A DNA stretch of 64,000 nt from an uncultured Pelagibacteraceae bacterium (GCA_902633185.1 CACPFN010000001.1:95971-159970), one strand, 5' to 3'. Counted from the first letter of the stretch, positions 1 through 9,478 are shown. The notes: generated from the sequence alone by a model not told the origin. Translations and numbers: made by a program.

Positions 1-1053
1 TTGCTCACCAACAGAGATTAGCTGACTGAAGGTAGGTGGAAAAACCGGTTCTTTTAAAAATAATTTTGTAAGTGTGTCTCCTGAAAAAACTCCTTTTTTA
101 ACATTTTCTAATGCTTGAGTTACAACATCATTATTACTTACTTGTTTAGCGATTTCTATACTTTCTAAAAGGTTTACCCCTGCTGCACTAAGATTACCCA
201 TTATTAATGCAATTCTAGCAATCAATGATTTTAAAATCATATCGCCAAAAACTGGCATTTTTAAAACTCGTTGGTGCCACTTGTATCTAATTGCAGGAAT
301 TTTAGTTGTGGTATATTTAAATACAACAAAACCTATTATTGATACTATTCCAAGTGTTAGTCCACCAGCACCTCTCATAAAATTACTTGCATTCATTATG
401 ACAGCTGTTGGGGTAGGTAATGCAACACCCATTCCCTCATACATTTCAGCAAATACTGGAACAACTTTAATTAACATGAAAACCATAACTGTTATTGCAA
501 CAGTAAACATAACTACTGGATAGGTTAATGCACTTTTAATTTTCTTTTTAACTTTTTCTCTTTTTTCTAATGAATCTACTAATTTTAAGAGGAAATCATC
601 AAGTTTACCGCTGGCCTCTCCAGCTTTAATCAAATTTATATAAATATTATCAAATATCTTTGGATATTTTTCAAAACATTTAGAAAGAGTTATACCACCT
701 TCTAAACTTTTTCTAATATCTTCAATAATTTCTTTCATAGTAGGGTGTTCTATTTGGTCTCTAAGCATCGTTAAAACATTTAAAATTGGCAAACCTGCTT
801 TTACCATTGTTGCAAATTGCTTAGAGAAAAGCATTACATCCGCTGGAGTGACTTTTTTTTTACCAAAAGAAAAGCCACTTTTTTTGCCCTTTTCTTTTTC
901 GGCTTTTTTCTTTTTAACTTTGATTAAGTTTGTAATTATTATTTTTTGTTCTTTAAGTTTAAAAGAGGCTTCTTCTTGATTTATAGCCTCTATTTCACCT
1001 TCAATATATTTACCTGCAGATATTCCTTTATAAGAAAAAGTTTCGGCTGACAT
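1..1053 (-). CDS. pilC: Type IV pilus inner-membrane platform protein PilC (partial, C-terminus beyond window)
   Basis: The reading frame is open to the left window edge and starts with ATG at 1053, giving 351 visible residues of a family that usually has about 400, so roughly the last 50 are missing. A charged cytoplasmic N-terminus rich in Lys is followed by a T2SSF-type domain (motif MLFSKQFATMVKAGLPI), a hydrophobic segment (VVMFTVAITVMVFMLI) and the start of the second T2SSF repeat. PilC is the polytopic inner-membrane protein that couples the PilB and PilT motors to pilin polymerisation. It starts three bases after the pilB stop, in one minus-strand operon. Identity is secure; the end is not seen. 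Confidence 0.93.
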   Translation of the reverse strand, partial: MSAETFSYKGISAGKYIEGEIEAINQEEASFKLKEQKIIITNLIKVKKKKAEKEKGKKSGFSFGKKKVTPADVMLFSKQFATMVKAGLPILNVLTMLRDQIEHPTMKEIIEDIRKSLEGGITLSKCFEKYPKIFDNIYINLIKAGEASGKLDDFLLKLVDSLEKREKVKKKIKSALTYPVVMFTVAITVMVFMLIKVVPVFAEMYEGMGVALPTPTAVIMNASNFMRGAGGLTLGIVSIIGFVVFKYTTTKIPAIRYKWHQRVLKMPVFGDMILKSLIARIALIMGNLSAAGVNLLESIEIAKQVSNNDVVTQALENVKKGVFSGDTLTKLFLKEPVFPPTFSQLISVGEQ

Positions 1054-1056
1054 TTG

Positions 1057-2805
1057 CTACTCCATAGAGAGAACTCTATCATACTCTCTAAAATTAAGAT
1101 CACCTGTTAGAATTAATTCTCTTCCCATATCTTGCATTGTCCTAAACCCTTCATTTGAAGCAATTTCTTTAAGCTCAGGGGTTGTTGCTTTTCTTAGGAT
1201 TGCCTCTTTAATTGGTTTTGTAACATTTAAAATTTCATAAATACCCATTCTACCTTTATAGCCAGTATCTTTACATTTAGGACAGCCACTACCCTTTTGA
1301 ACTTTTGCCCTTGAAGCCTGTTCAACTGTAAATCCCAAATCAGCTAAAGCCTTAGGTGTTATGTCTTCATCTGGCACTCTACACTCTGAGCAGGTTTTTC
1401 TTGCTAATCTTTGTGCCAAAACAAGTGAAACGGCTGCACTGATCAAATAATCGGGTGTTCCCATGTTTTGTAACCTTGTAATGGTACTTGGTGCATCATT
1501 AGTGTGAAGTGTGCTAAATACCAAGTGACCTGTTAAGGCTGCTTTCAATCCAATATCAACTGTTTCTTTATCCCTCATCTCACCAACTAGAATTATTTCT
1601 GGGTCTTGTCTTAAAAAAGATCTCAGGGCAGTAGAAAAGTTAAAACCAATATCATCTTTAATTTGAACTTGTCCAACACCATCCAATTCATATTCGACAG
1701 GATCTTCTGCAGTTAAAATATTTAGGTGAGGTTTAGAAACTTCTTTTAGAATACTATAAAGTGTTGTTGTTTTACCTGATCCAGTAGGACCTGTTACAAG
1801 AACCAAACCTTGTGTTCCATGAATTGCTTTTCTTAAATTTTTTAGATCTGTTTCTTCAAAATTTAGTTGCTCTAAACTAATATCTCCAGCATCTTTATTA
1901 AGAACCCTCATTACTATTCTTTCATTAGTTGCTGTTGGTAAAATCGAAAGACGAAGATCAACTACTTTGCCATCAATTTTAAAAGGTATTGCTCCATCCT
2001 GAGGCAATCTTCTCTCAGCAATATCTAGCTTACCCATAATTTTAAATCTTGTAACTACAGCGCCATAATTTGAATGAAGAAATTTTTTGAAATGTTCTTG
2101 TTCTTGTAGAATTCCATCAAGTCTATATCTAACTCTTGAAGTAAATCTATATGGTTCAATATGAATATCAGATACTCCTGATTTAATTGCTTCTGCTACT
2201 ACAGCTGTACTAAATTTTATAACCTCAGATTCGTTTTCAATAGCTTCAATATCTTCCTCAGGTGGTTTTTCTAAAACTTCAGCTTGTTCATCAACATCGT
2301 AGTCAAATGTTTTTGTTTTTTCTGCATTTGTTTGTCTGATGTCAGATATAGTTCTTTCACCATCAGCTAAAAGTTTATCAACGAAACTGGAAATATCTGA
2401 AACTTTAGCTGCATGAAGCTCAATATCCATTTTTGTTATAGTTCTCAAATTCCTCATCAAACTTAATTTGGAAATATCTGAGATTGCTATATGCAAAACT
2501 TTGCCTTCGATTTTGAAAGGCGCAATAAAATTCATATTGATATAATTAGAAGGAAGCACCGCTTTTAGCTCGTCAGTTACCTCAACTTTTGATAAATCAA
2601 TCACATCTAAAGATTGATCTTTAACGAGAAGATCTAAAATCTTTTCTTCATCAGTCAAGTTTAGTTCGAAGACAGCATCTAACTGAGATTTTTCACCATC
2701 CCCTGATATCTTTTTAATCTCAGCTAAATCTTTTCCAGAAATAATATCTTGGTCAATTAAGATATTAATCAAGTTTATTTCAGATTCTCTACTTATATTA
2801 ATCAT
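1057..2805 (-). CDS. pilB: Type IV pilus assembly ATPase PilB
   Basis: The 582-residue protein has an N-terminal GspE/MshE-type domain (about 1-160) and a C-terminal hexameric secretion ATPase domain. Visible motifs are Walker A GPTGSGKTTT, the Asp-box region around TAEDPVE, Walker B with ILVGEMRD, the His-box HLVFSTLHTN, and a zinc-binding four-Cys element (CSEC then CPKC) typical of extension ATPases and absent from PilT. It powers pilus extension from the cytoplasmic face. Its start overlaps the secretin stop by one base, so the two are translationally coupled. MSHA-type naming (MshE) would fit equally well. Confidence 0.95.
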   Translation of the reverse strand: MINISRESEINLINILIDQDIISGKDLAEIKKISGDGEKSQLDAVFELNLTDEEKILDLLVKDQSLDVIDLSKVEVTDELKAVLPSNYINMNFIAPFKIEGKVLHIAISDISKLSLMRNLRTITKMDIELHAAKVSDISSFVDKLLADGERTISDIRQTNAEKTKTFDYDVDEQAEVLEKPPEEDIEAIENESEVIKFSTAVVAEAIKSGVSDIHIEPYRFTSRVRYRLDGILQEQEHFKKFLHSNYGAVVTRFKIMGKLDIAERRLPQDGAIPFKIDGKVVDLRLSILPTATNERIVMRVLNKDAGDISLEQLNFEETDLKNLRKAIHGTQGLVLVTGPTGSGKTTTLYSILKEVSKPHLNILTAEDPVEYELDGVGQVQIKDDIGFNFSTALRSFLRQDPEIILVGEMRDKETVDIGLKAALTGHLVFSTLHTNDAPSTITRLQNMGTPDYLISAAVSLVLAQRLARKTCSECRVPDEDITPKALADLGFTVEQASRAKVQKGSGCPKCKDTGYKGRMGIYEILNVTKPIKEAILRKATTPELKEIASNEGFRTMQDMGRELILTGDLNFREYDRVLSME

Positions 2806-4355
2806 TATAAAATTCTTGGTGCAATAAATACTAAAAGCTCATCTAGATTATCAGAGTTTGCTTTGCCTTTAAAGAGATTGCCTATCACAGGCATATTTCC
2901 TATTGCAGGAACTTGATTTTTGTTATTTGCAATCACATTTTTCTTAATACCACCAATTACAACTATATCTCCATCTGCAACTAGTAATTTAGTTACAATT
3001 TCCATTTTATTAATCGGAGGTTCGTCAGATGAAGCTGTTCTATTTGGTGTATCGTTATTCACTTGAATAGTGAGTAGAACATTTCCATCACCAATGATAC
3101 TCGGAGTTACTTCTAATTTTAAAGCCGCTTCTTTAAAAGAAGTTGATGTAGTCCCGTCAGATGTAGTTTGGTAAGGAATTTCCTCACCTTGAGTAACTGT
3201 TGCAACTTGATTATCTAAAGTGAATACCTTTGGATTTGAAATTGTTTTACCCATTCCCATGCTTTCCAATGCAGTAATCTCAGCTTTTAAAACTCCTGAA
3301 CCTGTTCTTCTTAAAATACCTATTCCACTTGTTGCTCCAGTTACCGGGAAATTAGACAATGTATCTGAAACACTACCTAGTCCAGCACCATCTCCAGGAA
3401 CAGTTCCAAGCTCACTTCCTGAACTTGTGCCCGCAACACCACCTGCAACATTTCCAGCTCTATTATAATATCCACCAAGTCTAGCGCCTAAAGCTCTTTC
3501 AAAATCTGAATTTGCTTCTACTATAAAAGCTTCAATTAAAACTTGTTTTGTTCTTATATCAATTTCTTTAATAACTTTATCTACAACATCTAAGTCTTTT
3601 TCTTTACCTCTTACTATAATTGATCTTGTTGTGACCTCTTCTGTTATTTGTATTGGAGTGTAAGAACTTTCTCCTGTAGTGGATGTAAACAATTCTTCAA
3701 TTGTGGCTTTTGCTTGCTTTGGTGTTATATAATATAGTCTAAATATCTCTGAATATATTGGTTCAACACTGTCCTCTAATTCAACTTTCTTTTTTACAGC
3801 TTGCGCCCTTTCAGATTTATAAGTTTCTTGAGCAGTTAAAGTTTCTGGTGAGTGTACTCTTATTAAATTACTTGCAACATCCACATCAGATGCATAATTT
3901 TTCATATCTAACAAAGCCTGAAAAGCTTTATCCCATGGTACATCAATTAATTCTGCTGATATAGCCCCAGCTACTTCATCTCCAACTAAAACATTAATCT
4001 CTCCAATTTTACCCATTAATTTCATAGTTTCTTTATAATCTAAGTTCTTAAATTTAAGTGTTACTCTTTGTTTTAATAATGGGTAGTCGTCTGGAATAAT
4101 TAAATAATTTCGTTGAGCTTCAGAAGATATTTTTTTTCTTTTGCCTAATTTTTTTCCATCTCCTTCAATAGGTTTAGGTCCCATTTCAAGAGTTTTTGAT
4201 ATTTCTGATTGTCCTGATTTTACAACATCTTTATTTTTTATAAGGGGAACATTGTGTTTAAAAGGCTTGTCATATTTTTTCATATTTTGACATGCGTTAA
4301 GCACAAACAAAAATAAAACTAAACCAATATATGTAGATATTTTTTTAATAATCAT
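2805..4355 (-). CDS. pilQ: Type IV pilus secretin (PilQ/MshL type), lipoprotein
   Basis: The 516-residue protein starts with a lipoprotein signal (hydrophobic stretch ending LNAC, Cys at residue 22). It has an STN-like domain (about 95-170, with the motif VPWDKAFQALLDMK), a secretin N1-type domain, and the C-terminal secretin pore domain with VPAIGNMPVIGNLFKG near the end, the hallmark of the family. It forms the outer-membrane channel through which the pilus emerges. It lacks the AMIN repeats of long PilQ proteins and resembles MshL in length. The middle of the pore domain has a Gly/Ser-rich stretch (about 295-345). Its start lies 11 bases inside the preceding gene. Confidence 0.92.
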   Translation of the reverse strand: MIIKKISTYIGLVLFLFVLNACQNMKKYDKPFKHNVPLIKNKDVVKSGQSEISKTLEMGPKPIEGDGKKLGKRKKISSEAQRNYLIIPDDYPLLKQRVTLKFKNLDYKETMKLMGKIGEINVLVGDEVAGAISAELIDVPWDKAFQALLDMKNYASDVDVASNLIRVHSPETLTAQETYKSERAQAVKKKVELEDSVEPIYSEIFRLYYITPKQAKATIEELFTSTTGESSYTPIQITEEVTTRSIIVRGKEKDLDVVDKVIKEIDIRTKQVLIEAFIVEANSDFERALGARLGGYYNRAGNVAGGVAGTSSGSELGTVPGDGAGLGSVSDTLSNFPVTGATSGIGILRRTGSGVLKAEITALESMGMGKTISNPKVFTLDNQVATVTQGEEIPYQTTSDGTTSTSFKEAALKLEVTPSIIGDGNVLLTIQVNNDTPNRTASSDEPPINKMEIVTKLLVADGDIVVIGGIKKNVIANNKNQVPAIGNMPVIGNLFKGKANSDNLDELLVFIAPRIL

Positions 4356-4794
4356 CTGCCTCTCTTAATTGATTATTAAAATCAATAATCATATATTTAC
4401 CATCATCTTTTTTAAAGATAGCTTCTGTTAATCTTAAATCAACTAATTGAATTGGCCCTAAATATTGACCAAGTGTAAGAGTTAAAACTTCTCCTCCAGA
4501 ATTAACTAATGAAATATAACTATGATCTTTACCTGAAATCAAACCTACTAATTTAAAATTATATAAGCTCAATTCATTTTCTTGCTCTTCTTCTGGTATA
4601 TTTCCTGACATCGAGCTAGTTCCTTCATTGCCAGCAAATGGATCATTTAAAGGAACTTCGTCTTCTTCTTGTAATTCTTTAGCGATTTCTTTTGCAGCGT
4701 CTAATACTTCTTGTTTTTGATCATGATTATCTGCAAAAGAAGTTTTTGATATTAAAAGAAATATTAATATGAATAATATTTTAGAAAAATTCAT
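4345..4794 (-). CDS. PilP-like pilus assembly protein
   Basis: The 149-residue protein begins with a signal peptide (MNFSKILFILIFLLISKTSFA). An acidic linker (about 25-75) is followed by a small beta-rich domain (LVGLISGKDHSYISLVNSGGE) that resembles the PilP/GspC homology domain, which links the inner-membrane PilNO complex to the secretin. No lipobox Cys is seen, unlike classical PilP. Position between pilO and the secretin gene, with overlaps on both sides (14 and 11 bases), is exactly where PilP sits in pilMNOPQ operons. The assignment rests on that position plus the weak domain resemblance. Confidence 0.7.
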   Translation of the reverse strand: MNFSKILFILIFLLISKTSFADNHDQKQEVLDAAKEIAKELQEEDEVPLNDPFAGNEGTSSMSGNIPEEEQENELSLYNFKLVGLISGKDHSYISLVNSGGEVLTLTLGQYLGPIQLVDLRLTEAIFKKDDGKYMIIDFNNQLREADDY

Positions 4795-5419
4795 TTGGTA
4801 ACCCTACAATTGTTAATTCTCCAGTTGCAACTATCGCTCCAGTTGAATCGTTTTGTACTACACTTATAGTCTCTTTGTCAAAATTTAACATTTTATTCTG
4901 TCTAGACACTGCTCTTTTAAACTTAATGTAACCTAAGAAATTTCCCTTAATTTCATAATCTACTGGAATTTTGTAGTACGAGACCATTTCTTTTGTCAGA
5001 TTATTTTCTGCTTGATCTGTGACCCCGCCTTTTAAAACTGGCTTTGGTTTTTTCTTTTCAATTTTAGAAATCACAAGACCATTTACTGCAGCGTATTTAC
5101 TAAGGCTCTGATATAGATCTTCAACTTCAGCTTTTGAATGAAATAAAGTTGATGTTTTTTCAAAGTCAGGTTTCATTTTTTTAATTCTTGCTTTGAAAGT
5201 AATTATCTCATTTTCAAATTGTGCAATTTCATTTTGCTTTAAAATTTTATCATTATATTTTGCTTTTCTTTCTTTAACCATCGGATTTAAAATGATGTAA
5301 TAAATAATTAAAAATAATACGATTGCTCCAAAACCAGAGCCAAATTTAATTAAAGTTTTCTTTTCAACAGAAGCTAGCTTCTGTTTTAAATCATCCATTG
5401 TAATATTTTTTAAATCCAT
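4781..5419 (-). CDS. pilO: PilO-like pilus alignment protein
   Basis: I place the start at ATG 5419 (MDLKNITMDD), where it shares one base with the pilMN stop (TAATG), rather than at the in-frame ATG at 5440. The 212-residue protein has a short cytoplasmic N-terminus, one membrane segment (about residues 28-44, IVLFLIIYYIILN), a coiled-coil region (about 50-95) and a periplasmic ferredoxin-like domain, the PilO layout. PilO pairs with PilN to align the inner-membrane platform with the secretin. Sequence similarity by eye is modest, but topology, size and operon position agree. Confidence 0.82.
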   Translation of the reverse strand: MDLKNITMDDLKQKLASVEKKTLIKFGSGFGAIVLFLIIYYIILNPMVKERKAKYNDKILKQNEIAQFENEIITFKARIKKMKPDFEKTSTLFHSKAEVEDLYQSLSKYAAVNGLVISKIEKKKPKPVLKGGVTDQAENNLTKEMVSYYKIPVDYEIKGNFLGYIKFKRAVSRQNKMLNFDKETISVVQNDSTGAIVATGELTIVGLPNEFF

Positions 5420-7137
5420 TAAACGCTCTCCAATACACAAGCTATTTTAAAGCCCTTCATAGTTTGCGAATTTTGCTGTTCATTAGGTAATGTCATGCTC
5501 GCTAAAGATGCTTGCGATATAAGCTTCTTATTATTTAAATTACTAATGAGTTTTAAAATGTCTTGATCGCTAAATGCTGATCCTTCGATTATAACTAGGT
5601 CTGCCCCATTATATTCTATAGACTTAAACTTAACTCTTTTAGGTACTGCTGATGCAATTTGAGCCAAAACTCTGAAACTTACAGTTTTATTTGACTTAAT
5701 TGATTTGCTAAGTTGCAAAGATTTTAAAATAATTCCAATTTCTTTAGCATACTTATTTTTCTCTAAAGTTTTTAATTCATGAGTTTGGACAATTTCATCG
5801 TAATCGACAATTTTTTTATTTAAATCAGTTATTTGCCAAAAAGCGAAACCAAAAAGTACAATGTATATAACTGCAACAATTCCAACAACTCCTTTGAAAG
5901 CAAAATTTGAAAAAGCTTTTGCCTTTTTTTGCGCAATCATATTTTCTCTATTAGGTAATAAGTTTATATTCTTAACTGCGGTTACAAATTTATAGTATCC
6001 AAATACGTCAAGTTTTCTAAATGCCAATCCCATCACAGTTGAAAAATATGAACGATTGTCAATTTTTACATCGTTTTCTAATTGAGCAGGAATTTTAATT
6101 CCTTCAAATGGATCAAATAAATTATATCCTGTATTGACCATATTTTTTCTAAAGCTGCCTAAATAATCTTCTACATTTTGCAAATTAGATACTACTTTTA
6201 AGTTTCTAATCCTTTTTTCATATTTCTGTTCAAAATCCTGCACAGCTTGTTTAACTTGAGTCATGTATCTTCTTACTAAAGCGTCCATTTCCTCTTGGTT
6301 ATTACTTTCTTGGAGTGTTTTTCTATCCTGTGATCTTATAAAAATATCCGTTATGATTGGATTGTTCTCATATAGTATCATTACATAATTCTCATCGAAA
6401 CCAAATTCCAAAACTGCTGTTAAATTAGAATCTTCAATGGATCCTGCAATTTGATTAATTTGATCTACTGCAGATTTTAGTGCAAAACATTTAACATCAA
6501 TAATTACTGCATTAAGCCCACCTTTTTTAATAATATCTGTGTAGCTATTTATGTCTGATAGCTTTGAAGCTACAAATAAAATATCCATAGTATTTCCAGT
6601 TTTGTCTCTATTAATTACTTGATGAAATATTGAATAATCATTTAAATTATCTGTTAACTGAACTAAATTTTCCCATAGTGAGTCTGTATCTATTGCTTTT
6701 TTTAATTCTTCATCAGTCATTAAAGGTGCAGTAACTACTCTTATAATTGCACTAGTGACTGGAATTGCTATTGCAGCATTTGTTGTTGTAATTTTCGATT
6801 TTTGTAAAGCTAATTTTAATTCATCAGCGACTTTATCTGGATTTTCTAAAACTGTTCCATTTTCAGGTATGCCTTCAAATTTATGTACATAAAATCTATC
6901 TAATACCCATTGATTAGCCTTGTTACTTGAAACTTGTGATAATCTTATTTCATTAGATGTTAATTCAACACCTAAAATCTCTTCTCCTTTTATAGCTTGC
7001 TTGCCTAGCCTCTTCTTTAAAAATTTATCAAAAAATCCCTCTTTCTTCTTTTTGCCATCAGCTGCCTGAGGAACTGGAGGTGTGTTGCCCTGTTCCTTAC
7101 TTTTCTTTTTGAATAGGTTTGCAAAAGGATTTTTCAT
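5419..7137 (-). CDS. PilM-PilN fusion, pilus inner-membrane alignment protein
   Basis: The 572-residue protein joins two normally separate proteins. Residues about 50-385 are a PilM-like actin-fold domain that begins GVELTSNEIRLSQVS; the usual nucleotide-binding DIGS signature has degenerated here. Residues 391-398 read INLLPNRE, the peptide with which PilN normally docks onto PilM. It is followed by a membrane span (about 413-435) and a PilN periplasmic coiled coil and ferredoxin-like domain to the C-terminus. A Lys-rich, Pro-containing extension (1-50) precedes the PilM part. No frameshift or internal start is apparent. It is the first gene of the minus-strand pilus operon and is divergent from pilT. 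Confidence 0.88.
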   Translation of the reverse strand: MKNPFANLFKKKSKEQGNTPPVPQAADGKKKKEGFFDKFLKKRLGKQAIKGEEILGVELTSNEIRLSQVSSNKANQWVLDRFYVHKFEGIPENGTVLENPDKVADELKLALQKSKITTTNAAIAIPVTSAIIRVVTAPLMTDEELKKAIDTDSLWENLVQLTDNLNDYSIFHQVINRDKTGNTMDILFVASKLSDINSYTDIIKKGGLNAVIIDVKCFALKSAVDQINQIAGSIEDSNLTAVLEFGFDENYVMILYENNPIITDIFIRSQDRKTLQESNNQEEMDALVRRYMTQVKQAVQDFEQKYEKRIRNLKVVSNLQNVEDYLGSFRKNMVNTGYNLFDPFEGIKIPAQLENDVKIDNRSYFSTVMGLAFRKLDVFGYYKFVTAVKNINLLPNRENMIAQKKAKAFSNFAFKGVVGIVAVIYIVLFGFAFWQITDLNKKIVDYDEIVQTHELKTLEKNKYAKEIGIILKSLQLSKSIKSNKTVSFRVLAQIASAVPKRVKFKSIEYNGADLVIIEGSAFSDQDILKLISNLNNKKLISQASLASMTLPNEQQNSQTMKGFKIACVLESV

Positions 7138-7237
7138 AATTTTTTTTTTAGATTTTAACTATATACTCAACTTTTACTAGAATAAAAACTTAGTTATCCA
7201 GTTTGGGGCATTTAGTAAAATTAATTGGTAAATTATG

Positions 7238-7243
7238 TATAAT
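7238..7243 (+). promoter_or_regulatory. Candidate -10 element for the pilT arm
   Basis: A perfect TATAAT lies 20 bases upstream of the ATG at 7263, predicting a transcription start near 7250 and a leader of about 13 bases. The -35 region is weak (TTAGTA-like, with a long spacer). The box lies downstream of the earliest possible in-frame ATG at 7203, so a transcript from it could not use that start; this supports 7263 as the true pilT start. Confidence 0.45.
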
Positions 7244-7262
7244 TTATAGTAAATATATAAGT

Positions 7263-8279
7263 ATGTTTGAAAAGTTAGAAGAGCTTGCAAAAAATAATAA
7301 AAAAATATCTGATTTCCACATTAGATCGGGCTCCCCATTAGCCTATAGGCAAACAGGTGAAATTATAAAAGTCGAAGAAGTAATGGTAACGGCCCAGGAT
7401 TTAAAAGATTTATTGTCTATGAATTGTAATGAGTACGAACTTAATAAGTTCGATAAAACACATGAACTTGATACTTCGGTTACATTAAGTGGACTAAGAT
7501 TTAGGGCAAATTTTTATAAAACTATAAATGGGCCTGCTTGCGTTTGTAGAAGAGTAGAAAGTAAAATTCCTGATATGGATCAGTTTAACTTACCACAATC
7601 TTTATATGATATTGTAGATTTTCATAAAGGCTTGGTTTTGGTCACAGGTCCAACTGGATCTGGAAAATCCACTACACTTGCAGCAATTGTAAATGAAATT
7701 AATAAAACACGAACAGCAAATATTATAACTGTTGAAGACCCAGTTGAATTTATTCATAAAGATAATAAAAGTATTGTTTCACATCGAGAAGTTGGAAAAC
7801 AAACTGAAACTTTTGCTGCTGCATTGAAAGCTGCTTTAAGAGAAGATCCTGATGTAATTTTAGTTGGAGAAATGCGAGACCTTGAAACTATAAGTTTAGC
7901 ATTAACTGCTGCTGAAACAGGTCACTTAGTTTTTGGAACATTACACACTAGTGGAGCTCCAAGCACTATAAACAGAATAATTGATGTATTTCCGCCTGAG
8001 CAACAAGAACAAATTAGAGCACAAATTTCTACATCATTAAAAATGGTTGTTACTCAAAGATTACTTAAAACAAGAGATGGGATGGGTAGAGTTGGCGCAT
8101 TTGAAATAATGAAATGCACAGCACCAATTCAAAACTTAATAAGAGAAGCAAAAATTCACCAAATTCCAAGTATTATGCAAACAGCTGTTAGAGAAGGAAT
8201 GATTACTATGGAGAAATCTCTTGAAGAATTAGCAAAATCTGGGAAGATAGATCCTGGTGCAGCAAGATCAGAACATTAA
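7263..8279 (+). CDS. pilT: Type IV pilus retraction ATPase PilT
   Basis: The start is set at ATG 7263 (MFEKLEELAKNNKKISDFH) because family alignment begins here and a TATAAT lies between this ATG and the upstream one at 7203. The 338-residue protein has the N-terminal PAS-like domain (ISDFHIRSGSPLAYRQTGEI) and a RecA-like ATPase domain with GPTGSGKSTT, Walker B (VILVGEMRD) and His-box (HLVFGTLHTS). Near the C-terminus QNLIREAKIHQI matches the AIRNLIRE retraction motif of PilT. It lacks the zinc Cys motif of PilB. It drives pilus depolymerisation, so the pilus is probably retractile. The prepilin gene that follows overlaps its 3' end by 23 bases. Confidence 0.94.
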   Translation: MFEKLEELAKNNKKISDFHIRSGSPLAYRQTGEIIKVEEVMVTAQDLKDLLSMNCNEYELNKFDKTHELDTSVTLSGLRFRANFYKTINGPACVCRRVESKIPDMDQFNLPQSLYDIVDFHKGLVLVTGPTGSGKSTTLAAIVNEINKTRTANIITVEDPVEFIHKDNKSIVSHREVGKQTETFAAALKAALREDPDVILVGEMRDLETISLALTAAETGHLVFGTLHTSGAPSTINRIIDVFPPEQQEQIRAQISTSLKMVVTQRLLKTRDGMGRVGAFEIMKCTAPIQNLIREAKIHQIPSIMQTAVREGMITMEKSLEELAKSGKIDPGAARSEH

Positions 8280-8907
8280 AGGTTTTACTATTTTAGAATT
8301 GCTAGTTGTTATAACAATTGTAGCAATTGTATCCGCTGTTGGTTATCCAAATTTTATGAAGTGGAGAGAAGATAGAGAGATACGTGCTGCAATGGAGTCA
8401 GCAGCAACAATGTTATCTTCAATTAATAATTTATCACAAAGAGGCAATTTCCCTTTTGTTCAATTAAAAATTACACCTAATGGAACAACTAATACAACAA
8501 TAACAAGTAAAGGTATGAATGTTAAAACTTTATCTACAAGATTAAATAGTGGGAGTGTAATTGATTGCAGTTTAACAAATAGTGGTTATTGGGATAATCA
8601 TTTGGTAGATAAAACCACAAAAGATGTATCAACACATATTAATGCTGAGGGCTCAGTTTGTTTTTCGCAGGATGGCACTCATTACAAAACTTTAGGTAAA
8701 TTAAATTCAAATGTGAATGTTACTGTAGAAGGTAGGATTACTAATCAATATTTAATCATTTGTTCTACATCTAATGCATCAGGCAGTGGCAAATGTCCCA
8801 CCAATCAGGCAGATGGTTTGAAACAACCCGCATATTTGGTAGAGTGGACAAGATTTGGTAACATAAGCAAATTTAAATGGAGTGGTAGTGGTTGGAATAG
8901 ACAATAA
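8257..8907 (+). CDS. FimT/GspH-like type IV prepilin
   Basis: The likely start is GTG at 8257, inside the pilT 3' end, giving a short leader (MQQDQNIKG) before the prepilin cleavage site, Gly-9 followed by FTILELLVV with Glu at +5. The 216-residue product has the usual N-terminal hydrophobic helix, then YPNFMKWREDREIRAAMESA, typical of FimT/GspH minor pilins. The beta-rich C-terminal head contains four Cys. It should be processed by the PilD encoded at 21986-22750 and either prime assembly or serve as a structural pilin. No separate PilA-like major pilin is found in the window, so a major role cannot be excluded. Confidence 0.85.
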   Translation: MQQDQNIKGFTILELLVVITIVAIVSAVGYPNFMKWREDREIRAAMESAATMLSSINNLSQRGNFPFVQLKITPNGTTNTTITSKGMNVKTLSTRLNSGSVIDCSLTNSGYWDNHLVDKTTKDVSTHINAEGSVCFSQDGTHYKTLGKLNSNVNVTVEGRITNQYLIICSTSNASGSGKCPTNQADGLKQPAYLVEWTRFGNISKFKWSGSGWNRQ

Positions 8908-9478
8908 AATTAAAAAAGGCGAAAAGGGAATGACATTGCTTGAGGCACTTGTCTCAACTGCAATAATAGGAATTGGTTTTGTTGCTGTTTTTCAAATGGT
9001 AAACTATTCAGTCCAATCTATAGATGTGTCTGGTGAAAGAACAAAAGCTAATTATTTAGTTTCAATGGTAGCAGAAGATCTTATTTCAGAAAAAGAGTCT
9101 AATTCTCCGACAAAAGACGTCAAATTCATGGATTACTTAATAAGTAATAAGAATAGCTCAAATTCATCATGGAGAATGGGATCATGTTCATCGGGATCGA
9201 GTACCACAGGAAATTTTACTAATGCTACTCAAAATAAATTTAAAAAGTGGGATGATCGTTTCTCGACGCGGAGAATTAAATGTAAAGGAGCACAAGATAT
9301 AAAATATCTAAAAGTTTTTGATATTTGCAACAATAATGCCAGTGGGAATAATTGCACTTACAATAATACAAGAAATTATAACGGCACAGGAATATATGAA
9401 AAATGGATTGTTGGAAAAATGGAGGTCAATCTTAATAGTGGTAAAAAGAAAAAGTTTTTATATTTCCAGATTGATTAA
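8882..9478 (+). CDS. PilV-like minor prepilin
   Basis: The 198-residue product starts at GTG 8882 or the alternative GTG at 8888, overlapping the previous gene by 26 bases. A leader ending KKGEKG precedes MTLLEALVSTAIIGIGFVAVF, the processing site and hydrophobic helix of PilV/GspI-type pilins, with Glu at +5. The head domain has several Cys (the CSSGSSTTG region and a CNNN...C pair) and is rich in Asn and Ser. It probably forms part of the tip-priming complex with the neighbouring pilins and PilY1. Only the N-terminal class motif is recognisable; the head is not. Confidence 0.83.
   Translation: MVVVGIDNKIKKGEKGMTLLEALVSTAIIGIGFVAVFQMVNYSVQSIDVSGERTKANYLVSMVAEDLISEKESNSPTKDVKFMDYLISNKNSSNSSWRMGSCSSGSSTTGNFTNATQNKFKKWDDRFSTRRIKCKGAQDIKYLKVFDICNNNASGNNCTYNNTRNYNGTGIYEKWIVGKMEVNLNSGKKKKFLYFQID

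Noticed and set aside
281..523. Open frame antisense to pilC
   Set aside because: Complement of the membrane-helix region of pilC, whose own frame is continuous with clear T2SSF motifs.
3220..3468. Open frame antisense to the secretin gene
   Set aside because: It lies fully inside the Gly/Ser-rich secretin coding region on the other strand, has no start context, and shows no family features.
7203..7262. Earlier ATG for pilT at 7203
   Set aside because: It would add 20 residues outside the family alignment and lies upstream of a TATAAT at 7238-7243.
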